A stretch of DNA of 64,000 bases from Myxacorys almedinensis A (GCF_010091945.1 NZ_WVIE01000001.1:248001-312000), one strand, 5' to 3'. Positions 36,401-45,411 are shown, counted from the first letter of the stretch. Program-made: numbers and translations. Notes: generated by a model from the letters alone, not told the origin.

Positions 36401-38674
36401 ATGAACAACACTCATCAGCATCAGCAGATTGCGGCAGAAAAATTGTGGAGGCAAACGTTGCTGCCTCAACTTGCAACCTTGATTATGTTTGGCGTCATTG
36501 CGATCGCGGCGTTAATCTCGGTGGCTTGGTTTAGCGGTCAAGGTACCATTCTCACCATCTTCGAGCATCTCAACGCCCTTCAAGAGATGCCGCCGATCTG
36601 GTTAGCTGTCCCCATGGTGACAGGCGAATATCTGCTGTTTTGGGCAGTATTTCTGATGCTGATCGTGCTGGCAATCACCAAGCTATCTCCCACTCCACAA
36701 CCCTGGTCACGAGCGCTGGTTGTAGGAATTTTAATTGTGTTGTCGGTTCGCTATGTGCTGTGGCGATCGCTCTCAACGCTAAACCTGAGTAACCCGCTCA
36801 CGGGGGTGTTTAGTTTGGGGTTGTTTTTTCTAGAACTCTTGATCTTGGGAAGCGGCATGATCCAGTTAGTGCTGTTGCTGCGGGTAAAAGATAGAAGATC
36901 AGAAGCCGATCGCCTTTCGGTTGCCGTGTGCGATCGCACCTTTACACCCAGTGTTGATATTTTGATCCCAACCTACAACGAGCCGCCATTTATTTTACGG
37001 CGTACCATTATTGGATGCCAAACCTTAGACTATGAGGCAAAAACCATCTACCTGCTTGATGATAAAAGACGCCCCGAAGCAAAAGCCCTAGCCGAAGAGT
37101 TAGGCTGCCAGTATCTAGCCCGACCAGACAATCTTCATGCCAAAGCAGGCAATTTAAATCATGCCTTGGCGCATACCCACGGCGAACTAATCGCCGTATT
37201 TGATGCAGACTTTATTCCTACTAAAAATTTTCTAACTCGCACCGTCGGCTTTTTTCAAACCCCTCTGGTTGGCTTAGTCCAAACGCCGCAAACCTTTTAT
37301 AACGCAGACCCGATCGCTCGCAATCTAGGGCTAGAAGATGTGCTGACTCCTGAAGAGGAGGTGTTTTATCGGCAGATTCAGCCGATTCGCGATGCAGCAG
37401 AGGGGGTGATTTGTGCAGGCACATCGTTTGTAGTGCGGCGATCGGCATTGGTAGATGCCGGATGTTTTTTTACAGGAGCACTGAGCGAAGATTACTACAC
37501 CGGTATTCGGTTAGCGGCGAAAGGCTACCGCTTGATCTATCTCAATGAAAAACTGAGTGCTGGTCTTGCCGCCGAAAATATTTCTGCCCAAGCCCTGCAA
37601 CGATTGCGGTGGGCACGGGGAACTCTGCAAGCGTTCTTTGTAAATGCAAATCCGCTCACAATTGCGGGGTTGCGTCCGATTCAGAGGCTTGCCCACCTAG
37701 AGGGCATCTGGCACTGGTTTACCAGTATTTCACGAGTCGGTTTTTTACTGTTTCCATTAGCGTATTCATTTCTAGGTATTATTCCATTACGAGCAACAAT
37801 GGCTGAGCTTTTATATTATTTTCTGCCCTATTATTTAGTGCAACTCACTACCTTCTCTTGGCTAAATCATCGATCTCGATCAGCGCTATTGTCGGATTTA
37901 TATACGCTCGTGCTTGCGTTCCCGTTGGCAATAACGGTTCTTCAAGTGATGTCAAATCCATTTGGTCAAGAGTTTCGAGTGACCCCAAAGGGAACGGTCA
38001 GCGATCGCTTTCGCTTTAACTGGCGGCTGGCTTTTCCGTTGATCATTATGTTTGGCTTAACTGCAATTAGTTTATGGACAAACTTAGGCTATACGCTTTT
38101 GTTTGGCAGCGACGAACTGATGATGACGGCTGAACGCACAGATCAGATGAGAGGCCTTAATCTAGGTTGGATATGGAGTGCTTACAACCTGTTAACGCTA
38201 GGAATTGCCTTGCTGATTTTGATCGATGCGCCTTCTCCTTATTCCTATGACTGGTTTAATCTCCATCGCACCGTGAAGCTAACGGTAGGGGAGCAAACGG
38301 TGTGGGGATTTACAACAAAAATTTCTGAGGTTGGGGCAGAAGTGGCGTTAACTCAGGCAGAATTTCCGCTCACGAGCGACGCTGTTTTACTGGACATGAG
38401 CATTGTGGAAAACGATCTGACGATGCAGGGGCATGTGATTCATAGAGAATTTAAAGGCGCGTTTCCTACGGTGCGAATTCAGTTTGAGCCGTTGCCGTTG
38501 GGTCAAGAGCGCCGCCTTATCGAGATGTTGTTTTGTCGCCCAGGGCAGTGGCAAAGCCGTTGCGCGCCTGGGGAGATGCGATCGCTATGGCTTTTGCTCA
38601 AGGTTTTGCTCACACCACGAGTTTTATTTGATCGCAAAGCAGAAATTAGGGCAGTTTCTGTCAGTCAAGTTTAG
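36401..38674 (+). CDS. Cellulose-synthase-like family 2 glycosyltransferase with PilZ-like tail
   Basis: 757 residues in the BcsA architecture: several N-terminal membrane helices (about 20-165), a cytoplasmic GT2 domain with D220-D221 (DDKRR), D268-x-D270 (DADF), the catalytic-base region SEDYYTG (D364) and Q400-R-L-R-W404, then further membrane helices (about 435-620) and a C-terminal 110-residue beta domain in the PilZ position. The residues expected for processive beta-glucan synthesis are present, except that the usual TED reads SED. The PilZ arginine motif is weak (LHRTVKL), so c-di-GMP control is uncertain. No BcsB-like subunit lies alongside. The product may be cellulose or a related polysaccharide. 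Confidence 0.92.
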   Translation: MNNTHQHQQIAAEKLWRQTLLPQLATLIMFGVIAIAALISVAWFSGQGTILTIFEHLNALQEMPPIWLAVPMVTGEYLLFWAVFLMLIVLAITKLSPTPQPWSRALVVGILIVLSVRYVLWRSLSTLNLSNPLTGVFSLGLFFLELLILGSGMIQLVLLLRVKDRRSEADRLSVAVCDRTFTPSVDILIPTYNEPPFILRRTIIGCQTLDYEAKTIYLLDDKRRPEAKALAEELGCQYLARPDNLHAKAGNLNHALAHTHGELIAVFDADFIPTKNFLTRTVGFFQTPLVGLVQTPQTFYNADPIARNLGLEDVLTPEEEVFYRQIQPIRDAAEGVICAGTSFVVRRSALVDAGCFFTGALSEDYYTGIRLAAKGYRLIYLNEKLSAGLAAENISAQALQRLRWARGTLQAFFVNANPLTIAGLRPIQRLAHLEGIWHWFTSISRVGFLLFPLAYSFLGIIPLRATMAELLYYFLPYYLVQLTTFSWLNHRSRSALLSDLYTLVLAFPLAITVLQVMSNPFGQEFRVTPKGTVSDRFRFNWRLAFPLIIMFGLTAISLWTNLGYTLLFGSDELMMTAERTDQMRGLNLGWIWSAYNLLTLGIALLILIDAPSPYSYDWFNLHRTVKLTVGEQTVWGFTTKISEVGAEVALTQAEFPLTSDAVLLDMSIVENDLTMQGHVIHREFKGAFPTVRIQFEPLPLGQERRLIEMLFCRPGQWQSRCAPGEMRSLWLLLKVLLTPRVLFDRKAEIRAVSVSQV

Positions 38675-38766
38675 TCTTTAGGCTCATGTTTAGTCTTTAG
38701 GACGGTGTAGAGCTTCTTGGTTACTTCTTGGTTACTAATGCGTCAGGGTTGCTTGGTTAACTCTGA

Positions 38767-39045
38767 TTAACACTGAATGCCTTGCAAGGCATTCACAATT
38801 CGAGAAATAACGATCACGGTTTGAATTGCGCCAATAAACAGCCCCAATCGATACATCGTGACCCACACGCCAACAGGTTTTTCATTGGCTGACCAGAGAA
38901 ACGCGATCGCGATTGCCACGATCAATTCTGTAATCAATGCCATCCGAATCGTGACTGCACAATTGCCTTTTCCAACCACAAAAAGGCTACAGGTTGATAG
39001 GAATAAACAGCCAAATCCTAGGAAACAATCAAACGTTCTACTCAT
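38767..39045 (-). CDS. Small membrane protein, uncertain
   Basis: 92 residues with three hydrophobic segments (FLGFGCLFLSTCSLFVV, ALITELIVAIAIAFLW, RLGLFIGAIQTVIVISRIV). I recognise no family. Codon use and hydrophobic periodicity look gene-like, and the opposite-strand frame over the same bases lacks such features. The last codons coincide with the 20-base palindrome at 38775. It may be a real orphan gene. Confidence 0.5.
   Translation of the reverse strand: MSRTFDCFLGFGCLFLSTCSLFVVGKGNCAVTIRMALITELIVAIAIAFLWSANEKPVGVWVTMYRLGLFIGAIQTVIVISRIVNALQGIQC
38775..38794. repeat. Perfect 20-base palindrome
   Basis: GAATGCCTTGCAAGGCATTC is its own reverse complement. It lies at the 3' end of the small minus-strand frame and about 100 bases beyond the glycosyltransferase stop codon. 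It could be an operator or a cruciform/terminator stem without T-run. Confidence 0.7.
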
Positions 39046-39231
39046 TGTCTCGTCTGCTGGGGGTAACAGGAAAAGGGTGCCAACGGATTTACGTTATCAC
39101 TATGTGCTTTTTTATTCAATCGGTTTTTACGTATGCGAAGCAACCTTTTGTCGCATTTTTTGACAAAGACATGAGCAATGTATGAGAGAAGCAGCAGGCG
39201 ATCGTAGGAAATTAAATTGTTTTTCTGCCAA

Positions 39232-39356
39232 AGATTCCTCGACCCCCCTGCCTACGGCATCCCCTTTGGTAAGGAGAGACTTTTTCTGGCTCCCCTTCTA
39301 AGTAAGGAGGGATTGAGGGAGGTCACACATCTGTAAATGCTACAGATTTTGGTATA
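39232..39356. repeat. Dispersed repeat, copy 1 (MITE-like)
   Basis: This stretch matches 57141-57247 over most of its length: shared blocks include CCTCGACCCCC, GGAGAGACTTT, TCTGGCTCC and a right end ATTTTGGTATAA. The left terminal repeat is not recognisable here, so this copy is probably degraded. It lies upstream of the Lgt-like gene. Confidence 0.65.
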
Positions 39357-39460
39357 AATTGTCTGGTCAGTCCCAAACCTGATCGGGGAGAATTTGCAAG
39401 TGCTTTTGTAACAAATAGTTGAGTTCTAACGATAAAAAATGAATGATTGGGGTGAAGCGC

Positions 39461-40288
39461 ATGTATGGTAAAAGTTTTATACAATTATCTGAAGTTGGCA
39501 GTTTTTCACCTGTGAATTTTCCGGTTTACATTGGCGTTGGCGCATTCAAACTCCATCCGCACCTGTTTTTTGAAGCGATCGCATACTCGGTGGCATTGCG
39601 GTTATCGCTGCGAAATTTTCGTCGTCATGGCGTTTCGCCCCCTCATCGTAGTTCGATTGTGGTTGGTGGTCTTGCGGGTGCCTTAATTGGCGCAAAAGTG
39701 CTGGTGATGCTGCAACACATTGATATTTTTTGGCAGCATCGGGAACAGTTTTTTTGGCTGCTGCTTCAGGGTAAAACCATTGTTGGGGCGCTATTAGGCG
39801 CGGTAATCGGCGTCGAGATTACGAAGAAAATTCTTGGGATCAAGCAATCGACAGGAGATGCTTTCGTTTATCCATTGATTTTAGGAACGGCGATCGGACG
39901 GTTGGGCTGTTTTTTGACAGGACTTAGCGATCGCACGTATGGCATTGCCACCGATCTACCGTGGGGCGTTGATTTTGGTGATGGGCTTTTACGGCATCCA
40001 ACGCAGCTTTATGAAATTGCATTTTTGTTGATATTAATGATTTTTTTGCGGGTGCGATCGTCTAAAACTTGGCAACATCAAGCTCGCTATCCCATCCAGT
40101 CCGGAGATTTGTTTAAATTCTATTTGATTAGTTATTTAAGTTTTCGATTTTTAATTGACTTTATTAAGCCAGATTTCCATCCAGTGTTAGGATTAACAGC
40201 AATCCAAATTGCCTGTCTTCTAGCACTGGTTTACTATCGCAACAGCCTTCCTAAATTGCTTAGTTTTTCTGTAAAAAATTCTCTGTAA
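39461..40288 (+). CDS. Lgt-like (prolipoprotein diacylglyceryl transferase family) membrane protein, divergent
   Basis: 275 residues from ATG 39461, chosen because GGGGTGA lies seven bases upstream; ATG 39443 would add six residues. About seven membrane segments follow the Lgt plan, with recognisable blocks GRLGCFLTG and RHPTQLYEI. However, the catalytic His of true Lgt (in a HGG-type block) is replaced in the aligned stretch GKTIVGALLGA, and the Asn after GRxG is Cys. It is therefore unlikely to be the housekeeping lipoprotein enzyme and more likely acts on a phosphatidylglycerol-type or other lipid in a different way (inference). A Tes-like radical SAM gene follows after 81 bases and a small membrane protein gene after that. 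Confidence 0.85.
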   Translation: MYGKSFIQLSEVGSFSPVNFPVYIGVGAFKLHPHLFFEAIAYSVALRLSLRNFRRHGVSPPHRSSIVVGGLAGALIGAKVLVMLQHIDIFWQHREQFFWLLLQGKTIVGALLGAVIGVEITKKILGIKQSTGDAFVYPLILGTAIGRLGCFLTGLSDRTYGIATDLPWGVDFGDGLLRHPTQLYEIAFLLILMIFLRVRSSKTWQHQARYPIQSGDLFKFYLISYLSFRFLIDFIKPDFHPVLGLTAIQIACLLALVYYRNSLPKLLSFSVKNSL

Positions 40289-40324
40289 AAATTCGTCGCT
40301 AACGCTGTTTAGCTATCGTTCAAG

Positions 40325-40365
40325 GTTATAAGTTCAACGCTACATGTTCAAAGTTATAAGTTCAA
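40325..40365. repeat. Direct repeat GTTATAAGTTCAA x2 before the radical SAM gene
   Basis: GTTATAAGTTCAA lies at 40325-40337 and 40353-40365 (28-base period), ending four bases before the radical SAM start codon. The shorter word GTTCAA appears four times from 40318 to 40365. It could be a regulator site or an untranslated-leader element. Confidence 0.6.
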
Positions 40366-40369
40366 ATGT

Positions 40370-41818
40370 ATGCCAACTCGCCCTTATTTGTTTTACGCCT
40401 TGACAAATAGTGTGTGTTCTACATGTCTCACGAAAGTTGAAGCGAAAATTATCTTTCAAAATGGAAAGGTTTACCTTGTCAAACACTGTTTAATTCATGG
40501 ACGAGAAGAAGTTTTAATTGCGGATGACATCGAATATTACAAGCAATGTCAGGACTTTATTAAGCCTGGAGATATGCCCCATCGGTTTAACACGCCCATT
40601 AAATATGGCTGTCCCTACGATTGCGGCTTGTGCCCGGATCATGAACAGCACAGTTGTTTAACGCTTGTTGAAGTCAGCGATCGCTGCAATCTTTCCTGCC
40701 CGATTTGTTATGCCGATTCGGGAGCAGAGGACGTTTCAAGCACCAATCAACCCCGTCGTCACCGCAGTTTAGAGGTGATCGAGCGCCTATTGGATAACAT
40801 TGTTGCTAATGAAGTCGAACCGGATATTGTGCAAATTAGTGGTGGCGAACCCACAATTCATCCAGAATTTTTCGAGATTTTAGACCTCGCTAAACGCAAA
40901 CCGATTAAGCATTTGATGATCAATACCAACGGGTTGCGAATTGCTCACGATTGGGACTTCTGCGATCGCTTAAGTCAATATATGCCAGGAATCGAGATTT
41001 ATTTGCAGTTCGATAGTTTTGAAGAAAGAGCGCTGCGAGAATTACGAGGAGCAGATTTGCGCTCTGTGAGACAAAGCGCGATCGCACATCTGAATGAGTT
41101 CAACATTTCAACAACGCTGGTTTCAACGGTTAAAAAAGGACTCAACGATCACGAGATTGGCAAAACCATTAACTTTGCCTTGCAGCAACGATGTATCCGA
41201 GGGGTCAGCTTTCAGCCGATTCAGGCAGCAGGGCGGTTAGAAAATTTTGATCCGAAGCGCGATCGCTACACCCTCACCGAAGTTCGCCGCGCCATTTTAG
41301 ATCAAAGTCCTCACTTTCAGCCAAAAGATCTTCTACCTGTGCCCTGCCATCCCGACTGTTTAGCCATGGCGTACGCGCTTAAAGTCAAAGGTCAGGTTAT
41401 CCCTCTCACTGGATTGCTCGATCCCACAGCATTTCTCAATGCGATGCCAAACTCAGTGTTATATGAGCAGAATTCAGAATTAAAAAACCAGATCTTTAAG
41501 CTGTTTTCCACCAATCATTCTCCCGATTCATCAGCAACAACACTCAAACAATTATTGTGTTGTCTTCCGTTGATCCCGGTTCCCACAGGAATCACTTACG
41601 AAAACGTGTTTCGGGTTGTCATTATGCAGTTCCTCGATCCGTTTAATTTTGATGTTCGTTCGGTTAAACGCTCCTGCATTCACATTGCCCATCCTGATGG
41701 TCGTATCATTCCTTTTGATACTTACAACATGTTTTATCGAGAGGGCAGTGCCGGATATCGCCTCATCGATCCTGCGGAGCGTCGTAAAGCAAATCGCACT
41801 TTGCAGGAGCATTCGTGA
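40370..41818 (+). CDS. Radical SAM protein resembling the MJ0619/tetraether lipid synthase (Tes) family
   Basis: 482 residues. The radical SAM cluster is C106-x3-C110-x2-C113 (CNLSCPIC). Ahead of it are C16-x2-C19 and C40 (rubredoxin-like), and C81-x3-C85-x2-C88 with C96 (CPYDCGLCPDHEQHSC), a pattern of the Tes/MJ0619 family for an extra iron-sulfur cluster. The C-terminal region carries PVPCHPDC, another cysteine pair typical of that family, plus PL-x-GLLDP. SAM-binding features ISGGEPT and MINTNG are present. Tes joins unactivated carbons of lipid chains in archaea; bacterial relatives are mostly uncharacterised. Next to an Lgt-like membrane enzyme, a lipid-modifying role is likely (inference). 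Overlap TGATG couples it to the next gene. Confidence 0.9.
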   Translation: MPTRPYLFYALTNSVCSTCLTKVEAKIIFQNGKVYLVKHCLIHGREEVLIADDIEYYKQCQDFIKPGDMPHRFNTPIKYGCPYDCGLCPDHEQHSCLTLVEVSDRCNLSCPICYADSGAEDVSSTNQPRRHRSLEVIERLLDNIVANEVEPDIVQISGGEPTIHPEFFEILDLAKRKPIKHLMINTNGLRIAHDWDFCDRLSQYMPGIEIYLQFDSFEERALRELRGADLRSVRQSAIAHLNEFNISTTLVSTVKKGLNDHEIGKTINFALQQRCIRGVSFQPIQAAGRLENFDPKRDRYTLTEVRRAILDQSPHFQPKDLLPVPCHPDCLAMAYALKVKGQVIPLTGLLDPTAFLNAMPNSVLYEQNSELKNQIFKLFSTNHSPDSSATTLKQLLCCLPLIPVPTGITYENVFRVVIMQFLDPFNFDVRSVKRSCIHIAHPDGRIIPFDTYNMFYREGSAGYRLIDPAERRKANRTLQEHS

Positions 41819-42195
41819 TGGGCAGGCACTATCAACGTCTAGAACGCAACAAAGGTATATTCACTGCCTTCGGGCTAAACCTTGTAGCCTGGGGTATTTA
41901 CAGCGTTTGCTTATCGGTTATGGAAGATCGATTTTCTCCGCAGGCTTGGCAACCTGGAGGCGTTTCTGCTCCCCTGCGTGCGGTTCACAACGCCTTGGTT
42001 TATCTGTCTTACGGCATTGGCTTTACTCAACTCTTTCACATCGTGCCGTGGGTTACTCGGCTCGTCGTTCAGCGACAGTTTGAACGGGCAAACGGTGTGA
42101 TGATCGGTGCATTGATCACTGCCTTGCTCTGCGGCGGATGCTTTGTGCTATTTTTCCCATACCTCACCGCTCAGAGCACCATGTTCTGGCGATGA
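41818..42195 (+). CDS. Small three-helix membrane protein of the Lgt-like/radical SAM operon
   Basis: 125 residues. The ATG at 41818 shares one base with the radical SAM stop codon (TGATG); a GTG one codon earlier is in the same frame. Three hydrophobic segments are visible (FGLNLVAWGIYSVCL, LVYLSYGIGFTQLFHIVPWV, VMIGALITALLCGGCFVLFF). I recognise no family. The tight coupling suggests it works with the radical SAM enzyme, perhaps as a membrane anchor or substrate-delivery subunit (inference). Confidence 0.82.
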   Translation: MGRHYQRLERNKGIFTAFGLNLVAWGIYSVCLSVMEDRFSPQAWQPGGVSAPLRAVHNALVYLSYGIGFTQLFHIVPWVTRLVVQRQFERANGVMIGALITALLCGGCFVLFFPYLTAQSTMFWR

Positions 42196-42320
42196 TGAGG
42201 CTCAAACGTTTGCAGGGTTATCTACTTAACCTGAGTTGGGGATAAGCATCGGCACAAGAAAGGGGCAAACCCGATAGGCTGAAAATGCTACACGGAGAGT
42301 TGCTCACCTTCGTCGTTTAT

Positions 42321-42347
42321 GGGTTGGTTGCCTGTTGCCACCAACCC
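42321..42347. repeat. Inverted repeat downstream of the radical SAM operon
   Basis: GGGTTGGT (42321-42328) and ACCAACCC (42340-42347) form a perfect 8-base stem with an 11-base loop between convergent genes. No T-run follows on either strand, so it is a structure candidate rather than a clear intrinsic terminator. Confidence 0.5.
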
Positions 42348-42407
42348 AACAAACCTGCGATCGCACTTGACCCCAATTTACTGCACCCTTCCTAACCTGA
42401 ACGCCCG

Positions 42408-42803
42408 TTATTTTATCCAGCGCCAAAGCGGATGGCTCGATCCTTGTTGGCGAATTTTGAGTACTCTCTCTTCGAGCCGCTTTTGCTCAACTTTGGGGAT
42501 GCCAAACAAAATATTGCGGCTTTGCCATAGGAGAATGCTAACCGTTACGCCAATGCAGAGTCCTAAACCCATTGCAGCTAGCGGGTGGTAGGCTAGCCCA
42601 TAGCGCAGGGCTGACCAAGTGAAATACTCTTGCAGTAGCGCGATCGGCTCTCGCAACCCCCACAGGCTCAGCAAGCCAATCGTTAGCCACAGCGCGATCG
42701 CGACAAGCCATCTGCCCAGTACTGTCACTTCGTGCAGCTTGTGAACAGAGGCTTGAAACGTCGGATCGAGGGAGTGCACTTTGGAAGCGTGAGGCTGTCT
42801 CAT
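42408..42803 (-). CDS. Small membrane protein downstream of secF
   Basis: 131 residues. Two or three hydrophobic segments (WLVAIALWLTIGLLSLW, PLAAMGLGLCIGVTVSILLW) are followed by a basic tail rich in Lys/Arg/Gln. I do not recognise a named family. Its start lies 8 bases after the secF stop codon on the same strand, so it is probably the last gene of the secD-secF operon. A role alongside the Sec translocon is inference from position. Confidence 0.8.
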   Translation of the reverse strand: MRQPHASKVHSLDPTFQASVHKLHEVTVLGRWLVAIALWLTIGLLSLWGLREPIALLQEYFTWSALRYGLAYHPLAAMGLGLCIGVTVSILLWQSRNILFGIPKVEQKRLEERVLKIRQQGSSHPLWRWIK

Positions 42804-42811
42804 GCTAGACG

Positions 42812-43792
42812 TTACCCTACCTGATCGTGAGGTGCGATCGCATCGGTTGCCGTGGCGCTAGCAGGCGCGATCGCGTTGCCAGTCCGCTCTCGCCAGAGGG
42901 CAAGCAGTGAACTCGCAATGAAAATGCTGGAGTACGCACCCATTATGAATCCCACAATCAATGCCAGGGCAAAGTTTTTCAGGGTCTCTCCTCCAAATAG
43001 GAAGAGGGCAATTAACGTCAGCAATGTCGTTAGCGTTGTATTGATTGACCGCGTTAACGTCTGATTAACGGCATCGTCAACAATATCGTTAATGTGACGA
43101 CCGGGACTGAGCGCAATGGTTTCACGAACGCGATCGTAAATCACAACTGTGTCGTTCACCGAAAAGCCAACGATCGTCAGCAGTGCCACAATAAATAAGC
43201 TATCAACCTCAGTGCCGTTAATCACACCCAGAATGGCAAAGAAGCCAACGGTGATCAGAATGTCATGAAAAAGAGCTACGAGCGCAAAAATGGCATAGTC
43301 TAGCTGAAAGCGAATCGTCAGATAGAGAGTGATGCCAGCAAAGGACACAATCAGCGACAGCAATCCAGAAGAAAAGAGTTGTTGCCCAACGGTAGGTCCA
43401 ACCGTATCAATTTGAGTTTTCCTAACATCAAAGGCTCCAAGTTTTGACTCTAGAGCCGCTTGCAGCTTTGTTCGCTGATCTACATCTAGCGCTGTCGTCC
43501 GAATGGTAACCGCTTGTTGCTCTTGTCCGAGGACTTGGATCGTGCTGTTGGCAATGCCCTCAGCGTCTACCACTTCCCGAACGGCTGCCGTCTGGATCGG
43601 GCGATCGCAGTTATTCGGCTTTGTGCAGTCTAGTTCAAACTGGAGGCGCGTTCCTCCCACAAAATCTAGGCTCGGACGCAACGGCATGCCGATTTGATTC
43701 CAAAGCACTCCCATAGCGACCAATCCGGCAACAATGCAGCCTACAGAGATTGCCCACCAAAGCCCTCGTCGGCGAATGACCTGTAGTTTCAT
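42812..43792 (-). CDS. secF: Protein translocase subunit SecF
   Basis: 326 residues. The first helix is followed by the family motif [15 protein letters not shown] and a periplasmic loop of about 110 residues. Then come five membrane helices with the conserved [19 protein letters not shown] and [23 protein letters not shown]. SecDF uses the proton gradient to pull exported proteins through SecYEG. Its ATG overlaps the secD stop codon by 4 bases. Confidence 0.96.
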   Translation of the reverse strand: MKLQVIRRRGLWWAISVGCIVAGLVAMGVLWNQIGMPLRPSLDFVGGTRLQFELDCTKPNNCDRPIQTAAVREVVDAEGIANSTIQVLGQEQQAVTIRTTALDVDQRTKLQAALESKLGAFDVRKTQIDTVGPTVGQQLFSSGLLSLIVSFAGITLYLTIRFQLDYAIFALVALFHDILITVGFFAILGVINGTEVDSLFIVALLTIVGFSVNDTVVIYDRVRETIALSPGRHINDIVDDAVNQTLTRSINTTLTTLLTLIALFLFGGETLKNFALALIVGFIMGAYSSIFIASSLLALWRERTGNAIAPASATATDAIAPHDQVG

Positions 43793-45210
43793 GAGGTTAC
43801 CTCCACCGGGGGTTTGCTACGAAGATTTGGGCAAAAGAGTTCTGGCTTCCGCAAGCTTTGAATGCTCAGCACGTAGAGCATCAAAGTCCGGCTACAGGTC
43901 AGGGCGGTAAACATACTAATCACGACGCCCAATGCCAACGTTAGCGCAAAGCCGCGCACCAACCCTGCCCCTAGCCAAAACAGCGCCGCGCACGCAATGA
44001 GCGTAGTGACGTTGCTATCGAGAATGCTGGAGAACGCGCGGAAGAAGCCCGATTCGACCGATCGATAGAGGGTTTTCCCAGCGCGCAATTCTTCGCGGGT
44101 GCGCTCAAAAATCAGCACGTTTGCATCAACTGCCATGCCGATACTCAGAACAAAGCCGGCAATTCCAGGCAGGGTCAGCGTTACGCCAAGAAGGTTAAAC
44201 GCGGCAAAGGTAAGCAAGGCATAGATAGTCAGCGCGATCGCACTAATTACGCCGGGCAATCGGTAATACACGATCATAAACGCCAAGACTAAAATCAAGC
44301 CGCCAATTCCAGCGATGATGCTGCTTCTAATGCTGTCTTGACCCAAGGTTGCGCCCACGGTGCGGTTTTCGACAATTTGGATGGGCACCGGAAGCGAACC
44401 GCCGCGAAGTTGTAACTCCAATTCTTTAGCAGATTCTGCCGTAAAGTTTCCGGTGATGATGGCATTACCGCCTATAATCCCTGTTTGGGCGAATTCAGCA
44501 GGAACAGTAGGAGCGCTAAGCAGTTGATCGTCGAGGAAAATTCCTAACCGGGTGTTGGTCTGAACTGCTTTTTTCGTGAGGTCTGCAAACAAATCGGCTC
44601 CTTTTTGATCAAAGGAAATGCCCACTGCCCAACTGTTTCCTTGTAGCTCAGTGCGGGCGTCTCTGAGGTATCGCCCATCTAGCCCGGTTTTCTCATACAC
44701 CTGCTTGATCGCGTCCTCAACCTGCTTTTCTTTGGCGGCGATCGCACTTTGATTTGCCGCGATCGCAGCTTGATCCCCCGCTTTTTCTAAGGCTGGTTGC
44801 TTTGCCTGTAGTTCTTGCAGTTCTTCTTGCCGAACCTGTAAAAACGCAATCTGAGTCGGGTTTTCCGAGCGAAAATCTAGCTGTGCTGTGCCGCCCAAAA
44901 CCCGTTCTGCCTGCTGTGGGTTGTCCACTCCCGGAAGTTGGACGACCACCTGATTCTCGCCTACGGTTTGGATCACCGGCTCAGAAACGCCCAACCCGTT
45001 GATCCGCCCTTCGATCACTTTCTGAACGGCTTCGAGTTCTCGTTCGGTAATTTGCTTGACTTCTTCTGAGGGGTTTACCTGAATCGTTAGCTGAGAACCC
45101 CCGCGTAGGTCTAATCCTAAACGAGTCGGCACTTTAACAATGACGATGATTGACGCGATCACCAGCGCCAAGATTAAGAGTAATAATCCGCGTTGCCTTC
45201 CCATAGCCAA
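43789..45210 (-). CDS. secD: Protein translocase subunit SecD
   Basis: 473 residues. The N-terminal helix is followed by [15 protein letters not shown], the periplasmic P1 domain with an Ala/Glu-rich coiled insert at about 110-155 (cyanobacterial-type length), and six membrane helices with [26 protein letters not shown], where the Asp-Ala-Asn forms the proton path. It partners with SecF. It lies downstream of map on the same strand, with a 200-base gap holding the G-rich repeat at 45334. Confidence 0.96.
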   Translation of the reverse strand: MAMGRQRGLLLLILALVIASIIVIVKVPTRLGLDLRGGSQLTIQVNPSEEVKQITERELEAVQKVIEGRINGLGVSEPVIQTVGENQVVVQLPGVDNPQQAERVLGGTAQLDFRSENPTQIAFLQVRQEELQELQAKQPALEKAGDQAAIAANQSAIAAKEKQVEDAIKQVYEKTGLDGRYLRDARTELQGNSWAVGISFDQKGADLFADLTKKAVQTNTRLGIFLDDQLLSAPTVPAEFAQTGIIGGNAIITGNFTAESAKELELQLRGGSLPVPIQIVENRTVGATLGQDSIRSSIIAGIGGLILVLAFMIVYYRLPGVISAIALTIYALLTFAAFNLLGVTLTLPGIAGFVLSIGMAVDANVLIFERTREELRAGKTLYRSVESGFFRAFSSILDSNVTTLIACAALFWLGAGLVRGFALTLALGVVISMFTALTCSRTLMLYVLSIQSLRKPELFCPNLRSKPPVEVTS

Positions 45211-45333
45211 ACCAGATATAACAAAGGCTATGATAGCTCGTTCTCAAGGGTTTAAGGCTGAAACCGGGGGATGGAGTAACGATTAGTGACAACTGGCAAA
45301 GCCTCTGGCAGGTGCTCTCACTCTCTCGTTTGA

Positions 45334-45357
45334 GTGGAGGGGTGGAGGGGTGGAGGG
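45334..45357. repeat. Tandem GTGGAGGG x3, quadruplex-like
   Basis: Three exact copies of GTGGAGGG occupy 45334-45357. The plus strand has runs of two to four G separated by single bases, so it could form a G-quadruplex or, on the opposite strand, an imperfect C-rich leader. It lies about 125 bases upstream of the secD start codon. Confidence 0.7.
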
Positions 45358-45411
45358 TTCCGATTACTAGACTCCCTCTCCCCCATTTCAAGCTTGACAA
45401 ATCACTAAGTC

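Larger units (their letters stand above)
38675..39460. other. Intergenic region with small ORF, palindrome and dispersed repeat
   Basis: About 785 bases after the glycosyltransferase gene. It contains a possible small minus-strand membrane protein gene (38767-39045), a perfect 20-base palindrome at 38775 and a dispersed repeat copy at 39232-39356. The promoter of the Lgt-like gene presumably lies after the repeat. Confidence 0.5.

Noticed and set aside
39232-39356. Small RNA or CRISPR-like structure
   Set aside because: The matching copy at 57141 shows that it is a dispersed repeat without spacer organisation.
42245-42310. GGGCAAACC-containing stretch resembling a c-di-GMP (GEMM) riboswitch
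   Set aside because: The second conserved half (GGGACGCAAAGC-like) and paired helices are missing, and no plus-strand gene follows.
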